Program-made: the position numbers and the translations under genes
In this document: positions 27,078 to 37,830 of the stretch, piece by piece
Position numbering within the stretch: position 1 is the first letter of the stretch
Layout: each line of letters opens with the position of its first letter
Notes under the pieces: model-generated
The model's database searches: none
What the model was told of the DNA's origin: nothing
Seen by the model: the letters and a program-made list of their open reading frames with translations, nothing else
Origin: Devosia sp.
Lineage (GTDB): Bacteria > Pseudomonadota > Alphaproteobacteria > Rhizobiales > Devosiaceae
DNA length: 64,000 bases
Assembly (NCBI RefSeq): GCF_024707125.1
Contig: NZ_JANQAH010000009.1
Location: 372,001-436,000, forward strand
Reading direction: 5' to 3'

Positions 27078-29222
27078 ATGTCGATCAATTTTGATCACCA
27101 CAAGGTCGAACTCAACTGGGGCGGCCAGCCGCTGACGCTCGAAACCGGCAAGATCGCCCGCCAGGCGGATGGTGCCGTGCTCGCGACGCTGGGTGAAACC
27201 GTTGTGCTCGCCACCGTCGTTTCGGCGAAGTCCGCCAAGCCCGGCCAGGACTTCTTCCCGCTGACCGTCAACTACCAGGAAAAGTATTTTGCCGCCGGCA
27301 AGATCCCGGGTGGTTACTTCAAGCGCGAAGGCCGTCCGTCCGAGAACGAAACCCTGGTTTCGCGCCTCATCGACCGCCCGATCCGCCCGCTTTTCCCCGA
27401 TGGCTACAAGAACGAGACCCAGGTGGTCATCACCGTTCTGCAGCATGACATGGAAAACAATCCCGACGTGCTCTCGATGGTCGCAGCCTCCGCTGCCCTG
27501 ACCATTTCGGGCGTGCCCTTCATGGGCCCGATCGGGGCTGCCCGCGTTGCCTATATCGACGGCGCCTACGTGCTGAACCCGTCCATCGATCGCCGCAACG
27601 ATTCCAAGCTCGACCTCGTCATGGCCGGCACCCAGGACGCCGTGCTCATGGTTGAATCGGAAGCTCAGGAGCTTTCCGAAGAAGTCATGCTTGGCGCCGT
27701 CATGTTCGGCCACGCCGAAAGCGCCAAGGTCATCCAGGCGATCATCAAGCTCGCCGAGCTTGCTGCCAAGGAACCGCGCGACTTTACGGCTCCCGATTTC
27801 TCGGCTCTCGAAGCTGAAGTTCTGGCCATTGCCGAAGCCGATCTGCGCGCTGCCTACCAGATCACCGAAAAAGCCTCGCGCTACGCTGCGGTCGACGCTG
27901 CCAATGCCAAGGTCAAGGAGGCTTTTGCCGCCAAGATCGAAGCCGGCGAGCTGACCAAGGAAGTTCTGGGCGAAGTCGTCCACAACCTCCAGGCCAAGAT
28001 CGTTCGCTGGAACATTCTGGACACCGGCAGCCGTATCGACGGCCGTGACCTCAAGACCGTGCGTCCGATCCTGTCGGAAGTCGGCGTCCTGCCGCGCACC
28101 CATGGTTCGGCCATCTTCACCCGTGGCGAAACCCAGGCTCTGGTTGTTGCGACCCTCGGCACCGCCGAAGACGAGCAGTTCATCGACAGCCTCGAAGGCA
28201 CCCGCAAGGAAAACTTCCTGCTGCACTACAACTTCCCTCCCTACTCGGTGGGTGAAGCTGGCCGCATGGGTTCGCCCGGTCGTCGCGAAATCGGTCACGG
28301 CAAGCTCGCATGGCGCGCCATCAACCCGATCCGTCCTTCGATCGAAGAATTCCCCTACACGATCCGTATCGTGTCCGAGATCACCGAATCCAACGGCTCG
28401 TCCTCTATGGCGACCGTTTGCGGTACCTCGCTGGCGCTGATGGATGCCGGCGTGCCGATGAAGCGCCCGGTGGCCGGTATTGCCATGGGTCTCATCCTTG
28501 AAGGCGAGAAGTTCGCCGTCCTCAGCGATATCCTTGGTGACGAAGATCACCTCGGCGACATGGACTTCAAGGTGGCCGGTACTGAAGCGGGCGTGACCTC
28601 GCTGCAGATGGACATCAAGATCGCCGGTATCACCGAAGAGATCATGAAGATCGCCCTGGCTCAGGCCAAGGACGGTCGTATCCACATCCTGGGCGAAATG
28701 GCCAAGGCTCTCTCGGCTTCGCGCGGCGAAGTGGGCGAGTTCGCTCCCCGCATCGAAACGCTGAAGATCCCGACCGACAAGATCCGTGAAGTGATCGGCA
28801 CCGGCGGCAAGGTCATCCGCGAGATCGTCGAAAAGACCGGCGCCAAGATCAACATCGAAGACGACGGCACCGTAAAAGTTTCGTCCTCGGACGGCACTCA
28901 GATCGAAGCCGCCATCAAGTGGATCCGCTCGATCACCGATGAAGCCGAAGTTGGCGGCATCTATCAGGGCACCGTGGTGAAGACCGCCGATTTCGGCGCC
29001 TTCGTCAACTTCTTCGGCGCCAAGGACGGTCTCGTCCACATTTCCCAGCTGGCCGACCAGCGCGTTGCCAAGACCACCGACGTGGTCAAGGAAGGCGACA
29101 AGGTCTGGGTCAAGCTGCTCGGCTTTGACGAGCGCGGCAAGGTCCGCCTCTCGATGAAGGTGCTCGACCAGGCAACCGGCAAGGAACTGGTCAAGGAAGC
29201 CAAGGACGACGCAGCCGAATAA
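27078..29222 (+). CDS. pnp: Polyribonucleotide nucleotidyltransferase (PNPase)
   Basis: A 3'-5' phosphorolytic exoribonuclease of the RNA degradosome. It has 714 residues with two RNase PH domains ([11 protein letters not shown]...[13 protein letters not shown] and the second core with [18 protein letters not shown]), a KH domain near 565-625 ([15 protein letters not shown]) and an S1 domain from about 630 ([20 protein letters not shown]). The frame is open back to 26850, but the family N-terminus begins at the ATG at 27078 ([19 protein letters not shown]), preceded by GGAAAG. A second ATG at 27063 is possible. Confidence 0.97.
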   Translation: MSINFDHHKVELNWGGQPLTLETGKIARQADGAVLATLGETVVLATVVSAKSAKPGQDFFPLTVNYQEKYFAAGKIPGGYFKREGRPSENETLVSRLIDRPIRPLFPDGYKNETQVVITVLQHDMENNPDVLSMVAASAALTISGVPFMGPIGAARVAYIDGAYVLNPSIDRRNDSKLDLVMAGTQDAVLMVESEAQELSEEVMLGAVMFGHAESAKVIQAIIKLAELAAKEPRDFTAPDFSALEAEVLAIAEADLRAAYQITEKASRYAAVDAANAKVKEAFAAKIEAGELTKEVLGEVVHNLQAKIVRWNILDTGSRIDGRDLKTVRPILSEVGVLPRTHGSAIFTRGETQALVVATLGTAEDEQFIDSLEGTRKENFLLHYNFPPYSVGEAGRMGSPGRREIGHGKLAWRAINPIRPSIEEFPYTIRIVSEITESNGSSSMATVCGTSLALMDAGVPMKRPVAGIAMGLILEGEKFAVLSDILGDEDHLGDMDFKVAGTEAGVTSLQMDIKIAGITEEIMKIALAQAKDGRIHILGEMAKALSASRGEVGEFAPRIETLKIPTDKIREVIGTGGKVIREIVEKTGAKINIEDDGTVKVSSSDGTQIEAAIKWIRSITDEAEVGGIYQGTVVKTADFGAFVNFFGAKDGLVHISQLADQRVAKTTDVVKEGDKVWVKLLGFDERGKVRLSMKVLDQATGKELVKEAKDDAAE

Positions 29223-29247
29223 GGCGCTTCTTCCGAAAAAGATTGCG

Positions 29248-29275
29248 AAAGGCCCGGAGCGATCCGGGCCTTTCC
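29248..29275 (+). terminator. Terminator of pnp
   Basis: GAAAGGCCCGGA pairs perfectly with TCCGGGCCTTTC around GCGA, 26 bases after the pnp stop, followed by CATTTTC. Confidence 0.8.
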
Positions 29276-29492
29276 ATTTTCGCCCAGGAGGCGGCCATGG
29301 AGGCCATTGCTCGCCCTTGAGATCACACAGCCGTGAAACCTGTGGGATTTCCGCAACAGCGCCAACTATGATCACATTGTGGCGAGGAACCGCCGCATTC
29401 GTGCCACGTTAAGCGGGAGAAGCGTTACTGCAAAGGACGAGAGTCCGCTCCCTGCCCTCTCGATTCTCCCTGCCTGTCCCGAGGTTCCAGTT

Positions 29493-30143
29493 TTGATTTC
29501 CCGCCGCCTTTTCCTTCTCGGTCTTTCAGCGACGACCCTGGCAGCCTGTTCGACCACGCGTCAGCCCGTGGTTCAGGAGCCGGTCATCGATCCCTATTAC
29601 CTGCGCATGTATGGTCCGGTGACCACCGAGCCCTATCAGGTCGACGCCATGGACCTGCGCCGTGTCGATCCGCAATGGTGGCGCCAGGAAGTGGCCTATT
29701 ACACGACCGAACGCCCCGGCACGATCGTGGTCGATACACCTGCCCACTACCTCTATCTCGTGATGGAGAACGGCAGGGCCCTGCGTTACGGCATTGGCGT
29801 GGGCAAGGACGAGGCGCTGCTGTTCCGCGGCGATGCCACCATCGGCCGCAAGGCCCAGTGGCCGCGCTGGACGCCGACCAAGTCGATGATTGCCCGCGAA
29901 CCCGACCGCTACGGCCCCTATGCCGGCGGCATGGAGCCGGGTCCGACCAATCCGCTTGGGCCGCGTGCGCTTTACCTCTACAAAAACGGGGCCGATACGC
30001 TTTTCCGTATCCATGGCACCACCGAGCCCTATACGATCGGCACCAATGTCTCCTCGGGCTGCATTCGCCTGATGAACCAGGACATCATCGATCTCTATTC
30101 CCGCGTTCCCTCGGGCACGCGCGTGACGGTGATCAACGCATAA
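29493..30143 (+). CDS. L,D-transpeptidase (YkuD), Tat/lipoprotein-type signal
   Basis: Cross-links peptidoglycan 3-3 or attaches proteins to it from the periplasm. 216 residues. The N-terminus ISRRLFLLGLSATTLAACS has twin arginines, a hydrophobic core and a lipobox-like LAAC, so it may be a Tat-exported lipoprotein. The YkuD domain follows (RPGTIVVDTPAHYLYLVMENGRALRYGIGVG), with catalytic His174 in RIHGTTEPYTIG and Cys190 in SSGCIRL. The TTG at 29493 with GAGGT upstream was chosen because the longer reading back to 29379 would bury the signal sequence. Confidence 0.9.
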   Translation: MISRRLFLLGLSATTLAACSTTRQPVVQEPVIDPYYLRMYGPVTTEPYQVDAMDLRRVDPQWWRQEVAYYTTERPGTIVVDTPAHYLYLVMENGRALRYGIGVGKDEALLFRGDATIGRKAQWPRWTPTKSMIAREPDRYGPYAGGMEPGPTNPLGPRALYLYKNGADTLFRIHGTTEPYTIGTNVSSGCIRLMNQDIIDLYSRVPSGTRVTVINA

Positions 30144-30147
30144 GGCA

Positions 30148-30172
30148 CGGAAAACCGGTATCCATTTTTCCG
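30148..30172. repeat. Rhizobial-type intergenic palindrome
   Basis: CGGAAAA and TTTTCCG pair around ACCGGTATCCA-T; the form GAAAACCGGTATCCA...TTTTCCG followed by GACCATGC is recurrent in rhizobial intergenic DNA, from memory. It sits five bases after the transpeptidase stop. Confidence 0.5.
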
Positions 30173-30304
30173 GACCATGCCTGGCGCAATGTCGCCGCAA
30201 CATTTCTGGCGGATCGTGTGACTGAGGGCTGCGCCCTCGCCATGACCTCCAAATAGACTGCCGGCTGCGGACCATACCGTAGTCACCCGCATCCGGCATC
30301 CAGG

Positions 30305-30326
30305 GCCCGTTCCGCAAGGAGCGGGC
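30305..30326 (+). terminator. Terminator-like hairpin before the sulfotransferase
   Basis: GCCCG-t-TCC pairs with GGA-g-CGGGC around GCAA, followed by TCTTCGTCTTT. Confidence 0.5.
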
Positions 30327-30415
30327 TCTTCGTCTTTGGATCCTGCTCATCTGGCACAAGCGCCTTTTCGTCGGGCGAGCGATATGCATGATGGCGGTCC
30401 ACTTCGAGGCCGTTC

Positions 30416-31174
30416 ATGACCAAAACTCCGCGCGCCTACATCATCTGCGGCACGCCGCGCTCGGGCAGTACGCTGATCTGCGAAATGCTCCATCGCAGCG
30501 GCGTGGCCGGGCGACCGAACTCGTATTTTCGCGAGGTCGATATTGCCTACTGGGCGGGTGAATGGGGCGTATCCCTTGCCGGGGGCACCGATGCTCCGGC
30601 ATTCGATCGCGCTTATCTTGCGGCCATGCGGGAGGCGGGCGCGGCGGGAACGGAGATCATTGGGTTGCGGCTGATGTATCCCAGCCTCGCCGATGCCGGG
30701 CGGCGGCTGGAGCGGGCTCTTGGCGGGCCGGGCGATGTGGCCCAGCGCCTCAAGGAGGCGTTCGGGCCCCTCCTCTACATTCACCTCTCGCGCGGCGACA
30801 AGCTCGGCCAGGCCGTTTCGCTGGTGCGTGCCGAGCAGACGGGCCTCTGGCACCTCAATGCCGATGGCAGCGTTCTTGAAGGGTCAGAGGAGCGGCCGGA
30901 GCCGGTCTATGACGGCAAGAGGATTGCCGAGGTGCTGGCGGAACTGGAAGAGGATGACCGAGCCTGGGACGTCTTCTTTGCGGCCCATGGCATCACTCCG
31001 CTGCGACTGACCTACGAAGGCGTTACGGCCGCGCCACAGCGGGCGCTGGCGGAGATTTTTGCGCGGCTGGGGCTCGACCAAGATATTGCCCATGCCATGG
31101 CGGTGCCGACGGCCAAGATGGCCGATGCGACGAGCCAGGAATGGGTGGCGCGGTTCAGGCGGGAGAACGTCTAG
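30416..31174 (+). CDS. Stf0-family sulfotransferase
   Basis: A 252-residue PAPS-dependent sulfotransferase. The 5'-phosphosulfate loop is CGTPRSGSTL (residues 11-20). IHLSRGDKLGQAVSLVRAEQTGLWH and the following segment match the Stf0 group, whose founder sulfates trehalose in mycobacteria for sulfolipid synthesis. The acceptor here is unknown; trehalose or another sugar is plausible by family only. It is convergent with the HAD gene, with a four-base 3' overlap, and carries no linked PAPS-synthesis genes. Confidence 0.85.
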   Translation: MTKTPRAYIICGTPRSGSTLICEMLHRSGVAGRPNSYFREVDIAYWAGEWGVSLAGGTDAPAFDRAYLAAMREAGAAGTEIIGLRLMYPSLADAGRRLERALGGPGDVAQRLKEAFGPLLYIHLSRGDKLGQAVSLVRAEQTGLWHLNADGSVLEGSEERPEPVYDGKRIAEVLAELEEDDRAWDVFFAAHGITPLRLTYEGVTAAPQRALAEIFARLGLDQDIAHAMAVPTAKMADATSQEWVARFRRENV

Positions 31175-31785
31175 CCGCTATTTGCCGGGCTACGGGCGAG
31201 TTCGTCGAGAAGCGACATATGGGCTCGCCAGTGAATGGCGTTCCATCCCTGCTCCCGTGCGGCGATGACATTGTCTTCCGTGTCATCCACAAGGGTAATG
31301 TCTTCTGCTGAGCCGCCCAGCGTGTCCTGGATGTGCTGGTAGAATGGCCGGCTGGGTTTTCGATGGCCGATGGCGGCCGAGTAGAAAATGCCGTCGACGT
31401 GGCGGGCTAGGCCCATAGCCTCCATCAGATAGGTGGCGCGCATGTGCTCCTGGTTTGTCGCGAGATAGACCCGAAGCCCTTGGGCTCGCAGCTTTGCCAT
31501 GTCGTCGACAACCGTCTCAACAAGCCGCGAGTCATTTTCAAACCAGTAGTCGATCAGGGTTTGAGCGGAGACGGCTGACGCGATGTCGGTGAGGAATTCG
31601 GAGAGTTCGGGGAGGAGCGCTTTGCGTCCGGTGATGATCTCTGGCCAGCGCGGTTTGAAGAACTCGCGTTGCAGGGTCAAAGCCGAGATGCCGAGATCGG
31701 CCTCGAGGTCTGTGAAGAGGTCCGCGCCGTCCCTGGGGCGGCCGGAAACGAGGACGCCGTCGACGTCCATCATGATGGTCTGCAT
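31171..31785 (-). CDS. HAD-superfamily hydrolase, subfamily IA
   Basis: A 204-residue phosphatase-type protein. Motif I is MMDVDGVLV with nucleophile Asp7 and acid Asp9, motif II is LATNQ, the conserved lysine lies in GHRKPSRPFY, and motif III is ITLVDDTEDNV. A helical cap lies between motifs I and II, as in epoxide-hydrolase-like or phosphoglycolate-like members. The substrate is not predictable. It follows the infB terminator, where rbfA and truB would be expected. Confidence 0.87.
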   Translation of the reverse strand: MQTIMMDVDGVLVSGRPRDGADLFTDLEADLGISALTLQREFFKPRWPEIITGRKALLPELSEFLTDIASAVSAQTLIDYWFENDSRLVETVVDDMAKLRAQGLRVYLATNQEHMRATYLMEAMGLARHVDGIFYSAAIGHRKPSRPFYQHIQDTLGGSAEDITLVDDTEDNVIAAREQGWNAIHWRAHMSLLDELARSPANSG

Positions 31786-31841
31786 TTGGCTCTCCTCCGC
31801 ACCTCACTGATAGGAAGATGGCAGCGAATGGCACAAACAAA

Positions 31842-31868
31842 AAGGGCGCGGCCTGTGGCCACGCCCTT
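31842..31868 (-). terminator. Terminator of the rimP-nusA-ylxR-infB operon
   Basis: Read on the minus strand, AAGGGCG-t-GGCC pairs with GGCC-g-CGCCCTT around ACA and is followed by TTTGTTTG. It shows that infB ends its transcript here, with no rbfA or truB in the operon. Confidence 0.8.
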
Positions 31869-31891
31869 CAACTTTATTGCTTGGCAGAGAC

Positions 31892-34750
31892 TTACAGCGT
31901 GCGCTGCACGGTCTCGACGCGGAAGCATTCGATGACGTCCTTGGCGCGGATGTCTTCGTAGTTTTCGAAGGCCATGCCGCATTCCTGGCCGACCTGGACT
32001 TCCTTGACTTCGTCCTTGAAGCGCTTGAGCGTCTTGAGCTTGCCTTCGTGGATGACGACGTTGTCGCGCAGCAAACGCACGCCGGCGCCGCGTTCCACAA
32101 GGCCCTCGGTGACGCGGCAACCCGCGACCTTGCCGACCTTGGTGATCTGGAAGACTTCGAGGATTTCCGCGTAGCCGATGAAGGTTTCGCGGCGCTCGGG
32201 CGCCAGGAGACCAGACATGGCCGACTTCACGTCATCCACGAGGTCGTAGATGATGTTGTAGTAGCGGATTTCGATGCCTTCGCGGGTCGCAAGATCTGCG
32301 GCCTGCTTGTTGGCGCGGACGTTGAAGCCGATGATGACGGCCTTGGAGGCCGTTGCCAGCGTCACGTCGCTTTCGGTGATACCACCGACGCCCTGATGCA
32401 GGATCTGCGCCGACACTTCGTCGGTGCCGAGCTTGTCGAGGCTGGCAACGATGGCTTCCACCGAACCCTGCACGTCGCCCTTGATGATCAGCGGGAACTT
32501 CGCGATGCCATTGGCCTTGAGCTGATTCATCATCTGCTCGAGGCTGGTGGCGCCGCCGCCGGCCGTCTTTTCACGGATGGCGCGCTGACGATATTCGGTA
32601 ACTTCGCGGGCACGGGCTTCGGTTTCGACGACCGAGCAACGATCGCCGGCCGAGGGCACACCCGTAAAGCCCAAGACTTCCACCGGAACCGAGGGGCCAG
32701 CTTCCTTGACCTGCTCGCCCTTGTCGTTGATGAGGGCGCGAACCTTGGCGAACTCGGTGCCGGCGACGAGAATGTCACCGACGCGCAGCGTGCCGCGCTG
32801 GACGAGAACGGTGGCCACGGCACCGCGACCACGATCGAGCTTGGCTTCGACCACGATACCTTCGGCGCGACCGTCGCGGGCGACCTTGAGCTCGAGGACT
32901 TCAGCCTGCAGCAGGATGGTTTCGAGGAGCTTGTCGAGACCGGCACGGGTCTTGGCCGAAACCTCGACATCGAGCACGTCGCCGCCCATGGTTTCCACGA
33001 ACACTTCATGCTGAAGCAGTTCGGTGCGCACGCGCTGGGGATTGGCGTCCGGCTTGTCCATCTTGTTGATGGCCACGATGATCGGAACACCAGCCGCCTT
33101 GGCATGCTTGATGGATTCGATGGTCTGCGGCATGACGCCGTCATCGGCCGCCACGACCAGCACCGCGATGTCAGTTGCCCGGGCGCCGCGGGCACGCATG
33201 GCGGTGAACGCCTCGTGGCCCGGGGTGTCGAGGAAGGTGATCTTGGTGCCGTTCTTTTCGACCTGATAGGCGCCGATATGCTGGGTGATGCCGCCGGCTT
33301 CACCCGAAACCACATTGGCTTCGCGGATCGCATCGAGGAGCGAGGTCTTGCCGTGGTCGACGTGGCCCATAATGGTCACGACCGGCGCACGATCGGTCAA
33401 ATCCTCGGCCTTGTCGTCGGACGGGAGATCGAAGAGACCTTCTTCAACGTCGGCTTCCGACACGCGCTTGACCGTGTGGCCGAGTTCGCTGGCGATGAGT
33501 TCAGCCGTATCGGCGTCGATCACGTCGGTGATCTTGGCCATATTGCCCTGCTGCATCAGCATCTTGATGACGGTGACGGAGCGTTCGGCCATGCGGTTGG
33601 CGAGTTCGCCCACCGTAATGACTTCTGGGATCACGACTTCGCGGATCAGCTTGGGCGCATCCTGCTGGTTGCGGCCCATCTTCTTGTCGCGACGACGCTT
33701 CATGGCGGCGAGCGAGGGACCGCGATCACGATCGCTTTCGGTCGTGGCGCTCGAAACCGTCAGGCGGCCGCGGGCGGCACCATCGTCGACGCGGCGCGAG
33801 GGCCGTTCGGGCTGGGCGCGCGAGGCGCGGCGGGCATTTTCGAGCTCGGCTTCGGTGGTCGGACGCTGTTGCGGCGCGCCAGTACGAACGCGACGGCCAT
33901 CGGCCTCGCTCGGTGCGGCGGGCGGCACATTGCCGATCGGAGCCATGCCGGCGCCGGCCGGACGCCGTTCACCAGCGGGACGGGTAGCCGTACCTGCCGG
34001 GCGCGTGCCGGTGGAGCCAGCCGGACGGCGATCGCCGGTCGGACGGGCATTGGGATTGGGCCGTTCGCCATCGGGGCGGGTATTGGACGGACGCTCGTTG
34101 GACGGGCGTTCGTTCGAAGGCCGCTCGCTGCGCTGCGGGCGCGCCGACTGGCCGGGACGGCCCGAAACGGTGCGAACTGCAGACGGGCCGGGATTGCGCT
34201 GGCTCGCCGGCACGAAAGGCTGACGCGGTTCAGGCGCGGCAGCCGGTGCCGGTGCGGCGCTCGCAGCGGGCTCGGGAGCTGCGACAACGTCTTCCTCGGC
34301 GCGACGGGCTTCTTCGGCCTGACGGCGTTCTTCTTCCTGGCGCGCGGCTTCTTCGCGGATCTGACGACGACGGTTGTCGTCCTCGATGCGGCGCGCTTCT
34401 TCGGCCGCAAAGCGTTCCTTGTCCTCGGCGGCGCGAGCGCCGGCGAGAGCGAGCGCCTTCTGGCGGGCTTCGGCTTCGGCAGCCGAAAGACCGAGCGGTG
34501 CACGCTGGGCCTGCACGGGGCGACCCTGGCCGGGGCGACCCGAACCGCTGGGACGGCCGCCGCCTACCTGTGGGCCCGAGGGCACGCCGGCGGGCTTGGG
34601 AACCACGCGAGTCCGCTTCTCCACGACCACCGTCGCACGCGAGGGACCGCGCGACGTGCCGGCGCGATTGCCCAGACCCGGACCACCCTTGAGGGTCAGC
34701 GTCTTCTTGGCGCCAGAATCGTCAGAACGCTTGTCGTCGTTATCAGCCAT
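31892..34750 (-). CDS. infB: Translation initiation factor IF-2
   Basis: Places fMet-tRNA on the 30S subunit and promotes subunit joining. 952 residues. The first ~330 are low-complexity: an N-terminal KTLTLKGG start, an Ala/Glu/Arg coiled-coil-like stretch ([20 protein letters not shown]...) and a Pro/Arg/Gly region with tandem ERPSN repeats. IF2_N follows near 375. The G domain has P-loop GHVDHGKTS near 460, DTPGHEAF and NKMDKPDA. Domains II-IV complete it. The 988-codon plus-strand frame opposite is a shadow caused by the GC-rich codon pattern. Confidence 0.98.
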   Translation of the reverse strand: MADNDDKRSDDSGAKKTLTLKGGPGLGNRAGTSRGPSRATVVVEKRTRVVPKPAGVPSGPQVGGGRPSGSGRPGQGRPVQAQRAPLGLSAAEAEARQKALALAGARAAEDKERFAAEEARRIEDDNRRRQIREEAARQEEERRQAEEARRAEEDVVAAPEPAASAAPAPAAAPEPRQPFVPASQRNPGPSAVRTVSGRPGQSARPQRSERPSNERPSNERPSNTRPDGERPNPNARPTGDRRPAGSTGTRPAGTATRPAGERRPAGAGMAPIGNVPPAAPSEADGRRVRTGAPQQRPTTEAELENARRASRAQPERPSRRVDDGAARGRLTVSSATTESDRDRGPSLAAMKRRRDKKMGRNQQDAPKLIREVVIPEVITVGELANRMAERSVTVIKMLMQQGNMAKITDVIDADTAELIASELGHTVKRVSEADVEEGLFDLPSDDKAEDLTDRAPVVTIMGHVDHGKTSLLDAIREANVVSGEAGGITQHIGAYQVEKNGTKITFLDTPGHEAFTAMRARGARATDIAVLVVAADDGVMPQTIESIKHAKAAGVPIIVAINKMDKPDANPQRVRTELLQHEVFVETMGGDVLDVEVSAKTRAGLDKLLETILLQAEVLELKVARDGRAEGIVVEAKLDRGRGAVATVLVQRGTLRVGDILVAGTEFAKVRALINDKGEQVKEAGPSVPVEVLGFTGVPSAGDRCSVVETEARAREVTEYRQRAIREKTAGGGATSLEQMMNQLKANGIAKFPLIIKGDVQGSVEAIVASLDKLGTDEVSAQILHQGVGGITESDVTLATASKAVIIGFNVRANKQAADLATREGIEIRYYNIIYDLVDDVKSAMSGLLAPERRETFIGYAEILEVFQITKVGKVAGCRVTEGLVERGAGVRLLRDNVVIHEGKLKTLKRFKDEVKEVQVGQECGMAFENYEDIRAKDVIECFRVETVQRTL

Positions 34751-34755
34751 ACTTC

Positions 34756-35445
34756 CTATCGTCTTTCGTCCTGTTCCACGGACAAAAGCACACCGGTTAC
34801 CGCAGGGCGGTCGGTGTCGTTATCCGTCGGATTGGCGTTGTAGCGGGCCAGTCTATTGGCCTTATCCAGCGCCGATTGGGCTGCCGCCCCTGTCATGAGG
34901 GCAGCATGTATCACATTTTCTAGTCCAAGTGCCAAACCCAATTGCACGCTTGAGAGCAATTCGAAATGAGGCACCTGCTTGCCGGCTGCGCTGCCCTCGC
35001 GGCGGGCGTGATTGAGGGCGCGCAGGGCCCCCAGCATCTTGTTCTTGCCATCGGCCGCGCCATCGGTCGCTGAAAGCAGCGCGATCAGCTGCCCCCCTTC
35101 GATGGCGCTCTTCACCTTCATGCCGCCGGAGGTGAACTGGCCGGCTTTTCGCGCCATGGCGAGAGCCGAGGAAAATCTTTGTTCGAGCCGCAGCCGGGTC
35201 AGATCCGCCAGATCGGGCGGCACGGTCACGTTTTCTTTCAGGCTTTTCGCAAAAGCCTTCTTGCGCACAGCTTCGGCAACGGATTCGTAGCTGAGGCTGA
35301 TCCAGACGCCCCGGCCTTCGGCCTTGGCATCGGTATCGGGCACGATGGTGCCATCGGGGCCGAGCACGAAACGGATCAGTTCCTCAACCGGCTTTTCGAG
35401 CCGGGTGAGAGCACATGTCCTTATGGTTTCTTCGCGCCGGGCCAC
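34756..35445 (-). CDS. YlxR (DUF448) RNA-binding protein with a C-terminal L7Ae-like domain
   Basis: A 229-residue protein between nusA and infB. The YlxR domain starts [26 protein letters not shown] and includes GRGVWI. The second half ([40 protein letters not shown]) resembles the L7Ae/L30e RNA-binding fold (YlxQ), a fusion normal for alphaproteobacteria. YlxR is linked to RNA metabolism. The GTG at 35445, with GGAG seven bases upstream, gives the family start. A longer reading to 35541 would run into nusA. Confidence 0.88.
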   Translation of the reverse strand: MARREETIRTCALTRLEKPVEELIRFVLGPDGTIVPDTDAKAEGRGVWISLSYESVAEAVRKKAFAKSLKENVTVPPDLADLTRLRLEQRFSSALAMARKAGQFTSGGMKVKSAIEGGQLIALLSATDGAADGKNKMLGALRALNHARREGSAAGKQVPHFELLSSVQLGLALGLENVIHAALMTGAAAQSALDKANRLARYNANPTDNDTDRPAVTGVLLSVEQDERR

Positions 35446-35470
35446 GACATCACTCCGAAGAAGGCGGTCC

Positions 35471-37066
35471 TTAGACCGCCTCCTCCGCGGTTTCGTCGCC
35501 GTCTTCGGCGGCGACTTCATCGGCCTGGATCCAGCCAGCACGCAGGCGCGCCTGCAGGATCATGTCTTCAGCTTCTTCGCGGCTTACCGGGAAATCCTTG
35601 AACGTGCCTTCGAAGCGCTTGGTTTCCCCGTCCTTGCGTTCGCTCCAGCCGACGAGATCGTCAGCGGCGCAACCGGCAAAGTCTTCCACGGTCTTGATGT
35701 CTTCCTTGCCGAGCGCCACCAGCATGGCGGCATTGAGGCCCGGAATTTCGTAGAGTTCGTCATCGACACCGAGCGCGATACGCTCGTCGTCGAACTTGCG
35801 CTCGATCTCGGCGAGATATTCGGCGGCGCGATTCTGGATTTCCCCGGCCGTCTCTTCGTCAAAGCCTTCAATCGAGGCGATTTCGTTGGGCTCGATATAG
35901 GCGAGCTCTTCGACCGAGGAGAAGCCTTCGGAAGCCAGTAGTTGGGCAACCATCTCGTCAACGTCAAGGGCCTGCATGAACAGGGTCGAGCGTTCGGTGA
36001 ATTCCTTGTGGCGGCGTTCGCTCTCTTCCTGCTCGGTCAGGATGTCGATATCCCAGCCAATGAGCTGCGACGCGAGGCGCACATTCTGGCCACGACGACC
36101 GATGGCAAGCGAGAGCTGCTCGTCGGGCACCACGACTTCGATGCGTTCGGCCTGTTCGTCGAGAACGACCTTGGCGACATCGGCCGGCTGCAGCGCAGAA
36201 ACCACGAGATCGGCAATGGTGTCGGTCCAGGGAATGATGTCGATCTTTTCGCCCTGCAGTTCGGCAACCACGGCCTGGACGCGCGAACCACGCATACCGA
36301 CGCAGGCGCCGACGGGATCGATCGAGGAATCGTTCGAGGTGACGGCGATCTTGGCGCGCGAACCCGGGTCACGGGCGATCGAGCGGATGGTGATGACGCC
36401 ATCATAGATCTCGGGCACTTCCTGCATGAACAGTTTTGCCATGAACTGCGGATGGGTGCGCGAGAGGAAAATCTGCGGACCGCGCTGTTCGCGGCGCACG
36501 TCATAGATATAGGCGCGGACGCGGTCGCCATAGCGGAACATTTCGCGCGGGATCAGTTCGTCGCGGCGGATGATGGCTTCGCCACGGCCGAGATCGACGA
36601 TGACATTGCCATATTCGACGCGCTTGACCGTGCCGTTGACGATTTCGCCGACGCGGTTGGTATATTCCTCGAACATGCGGTCACGCTCGGCATCGCGCAC
36701 CTTCTGCACGATCACTTGCTTCGCCGACTGGGCAGCGATGCGGCCGAATTCCATCGGCGGCAGCGGTTCGGTCAGGAAATCGCCGACCTTGGCTTCGGGC
36801 GACTTGGTCTTGGCGAATTTCAGGTCAACCTGGCGGCTCGGCTCTTCGACGGCGTCGACGATTTCCAAGAGGCGCCACATGCGGGTTTCGCCCGAGCGCG
36901 GATTGATCTCGACCTTGATCTCGGTCTCGGCGCCATAGCGGCCCTTGGCGGCCTTTTCCATGGCATCCTGCATCGCCTCGATCACGACCATGCGGTCGAT
37001 CGACTTTTCACGGGCAACGGCATCCGCGATCTGCAAAAGCTCAAGGCGATTCGCGCTAACGGCCAT
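35471..37066 (-). CDS. nusA: Transcription termination/antitermination protein NusA
   Basis: Binds RNA polymerase and nascent RNA, influencing pausing, termination and rRNA antitermination. 531 residues: N-terminal polymerase-binding domain (about 1-125), S1 ([17 protein letters not shown]), KH1-KH2 ([21 protein letters not shown]... and [18 protein letters not shown]), then C-terminal acidic repeat-type domains ending in a Glu/Ala-rich tail. The ATG directly follows the rimP stop codon. Confidence 0.97.
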   Translation of the reverse strand: MAVSANRLELLQIADAVAREKSIDRMVVIEAMQDAMEKAAKGRYGAETEIKVEINPRSGETRMWRLLEIVDAVEEPSRQVDLKFAKTKSPEAKVGDFLTEPLPPMEFGRIAAQSAKQVIVQKVRDAERDRMFEEYTNRVGEIVNGTVKRVEYGNVIVDLGRGEAIIRRDELIPREMFRYGDRVRAYIYDVRREQRGPQIFLSRTHPQFMAKLFMQEVPEIYDGVITIRSIARDPGSRAKIAVTSNDSSIDPVGACVGMRGSRVQAVVAELQGEKIDIIPWTDTIADLVVSALQPADVAKVVLDEQAERIEVVVPDEQLSLAIGRRGQNVRLASQLIGWDIDILTEQEESERRHKEFTERSTLFMQALDVDEMVAQLLASEGFSSVEELAYIEPNEIASIEGFDEETAGEIQNRAAEYLAEIERKFDDERIALGVDDELYEIPGLNAAMLVALGKEDIKTVEDFAGCAADDLVGWSERKDGETKRFEGTFKDFPVSREEAEDMILQARLRAGWIQADEVAAEDGDETAEEAV

Positions 37067-37696
37067 TTATTTCGTCTCCTCGGGGAGGTTTTCGTCGTCA
37101 TTGTCGGCATCGGCATATTCGACCGTTTCGGTCTCATCGTCGTCGATCGGATGCAATTCCTGATCGGCGCGCGCCATATCCATCAATTTGTCGGTCATCA
37201 CGAGCTTGGCATCGGCGATAGTGACGAAGCTGAGCTTGTGGTCGGGATTGGTACCGCCGGGCGCGTCGGGCAGGCGGATGGTCACGCCCTCTTCGTCCAC
37301 GGCAAGGATGTCGCCGCGGAAACGCTTGCGGCCATTGATCATGTCGAGCAGTTCGACCTTGGCCTCATGGCCGACGAAACGCTCGAAATCGCGCTTGCGC
37401 ACGAGGGGACGATCGATGCCGGCGGAAGAGACTTCCAGGTGATATTCGCGGTCGATCGGGTCTTCGACATCGAGAACCGGCGAGAGGTCCTTGGAAAGCG
37501 CCTCGCAGTCATTGATGTTGAAGCGACCATTTTCGTCTTCGGCCATGATCTGCAGGGTGCAGCCATTTTCCGGAGTGATCTTGACCCGCACGAGCGAATA
37601 GCCAAGACCATTGGCGACCGGCTCGACGATGCGGGAAACACGGGCTTCGAGGCCGGTTTCCTTGATGTAGCGTTTCTCGGTAAGATCGAAAGCCAT
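37067..37696 (-). CDS. rimP: Ribosome maturation factor RimP
   Basis: Assists 30S assembly. 209 residues from the ATG at 37696 (MAFDLTEKRYIKETGLEARV); a TTG at 37714 is a weaker start. Family features: IVEPVANGLGYSLVRVKI, DCEALSKDLSPVLDVEDPIDREYHLEVSSAGIDRPL, then the C-terminal Sm-like domain (GRKRFRGDILAVDEEGVTIRL). An acidic tail of about 30 residues ends the protein. It is the first gene of the nusA-infB operon. Confidence 0.95.
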   Translation of the reverse strand: MAFDLTEKRYIKETGLEARVSRIVEPVANGLGYSLVRVKITPENGCTLQIMAEDENGRFNINDCEALSKDLSPVLDVEDPIDREYHLEVSSAGIDRPLVRKRDFERFVGHEAKVELLDMINGRKRFRGDILAVDEEGVTIRLPDAPGGTNPDHKLSFVTIADAKLVMTDKLMDMARADQELHPIDDDETETVEYADADNDDENLPEETK

Positions 37697-37830
37697 TGGG
37701 TCCCAGATAAGCAAAAAGAGCGGGGCCGGTCAGGGCACCACTCTCTGTATGAGAGCAACGATGTAGGCCTCATATAGCGCCGCTCTCGGCAAAAGGCAAG
37801 GTCGGCCTGGCGGGCCTCTTGAGGGGGCGC

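Noticed and set aside
31877..34843. A 988-codon open frame antisense to infB
   Set aside because: It mirrors the infB codon pattern, has no domain or start signal and lies wholly opposite a certain gene. GC-rich coding DNA often leaves the complement open. The same holds for long frames opposite GH43, mutS, glnD, pnp, nusA, miaB and the histidine kinase.
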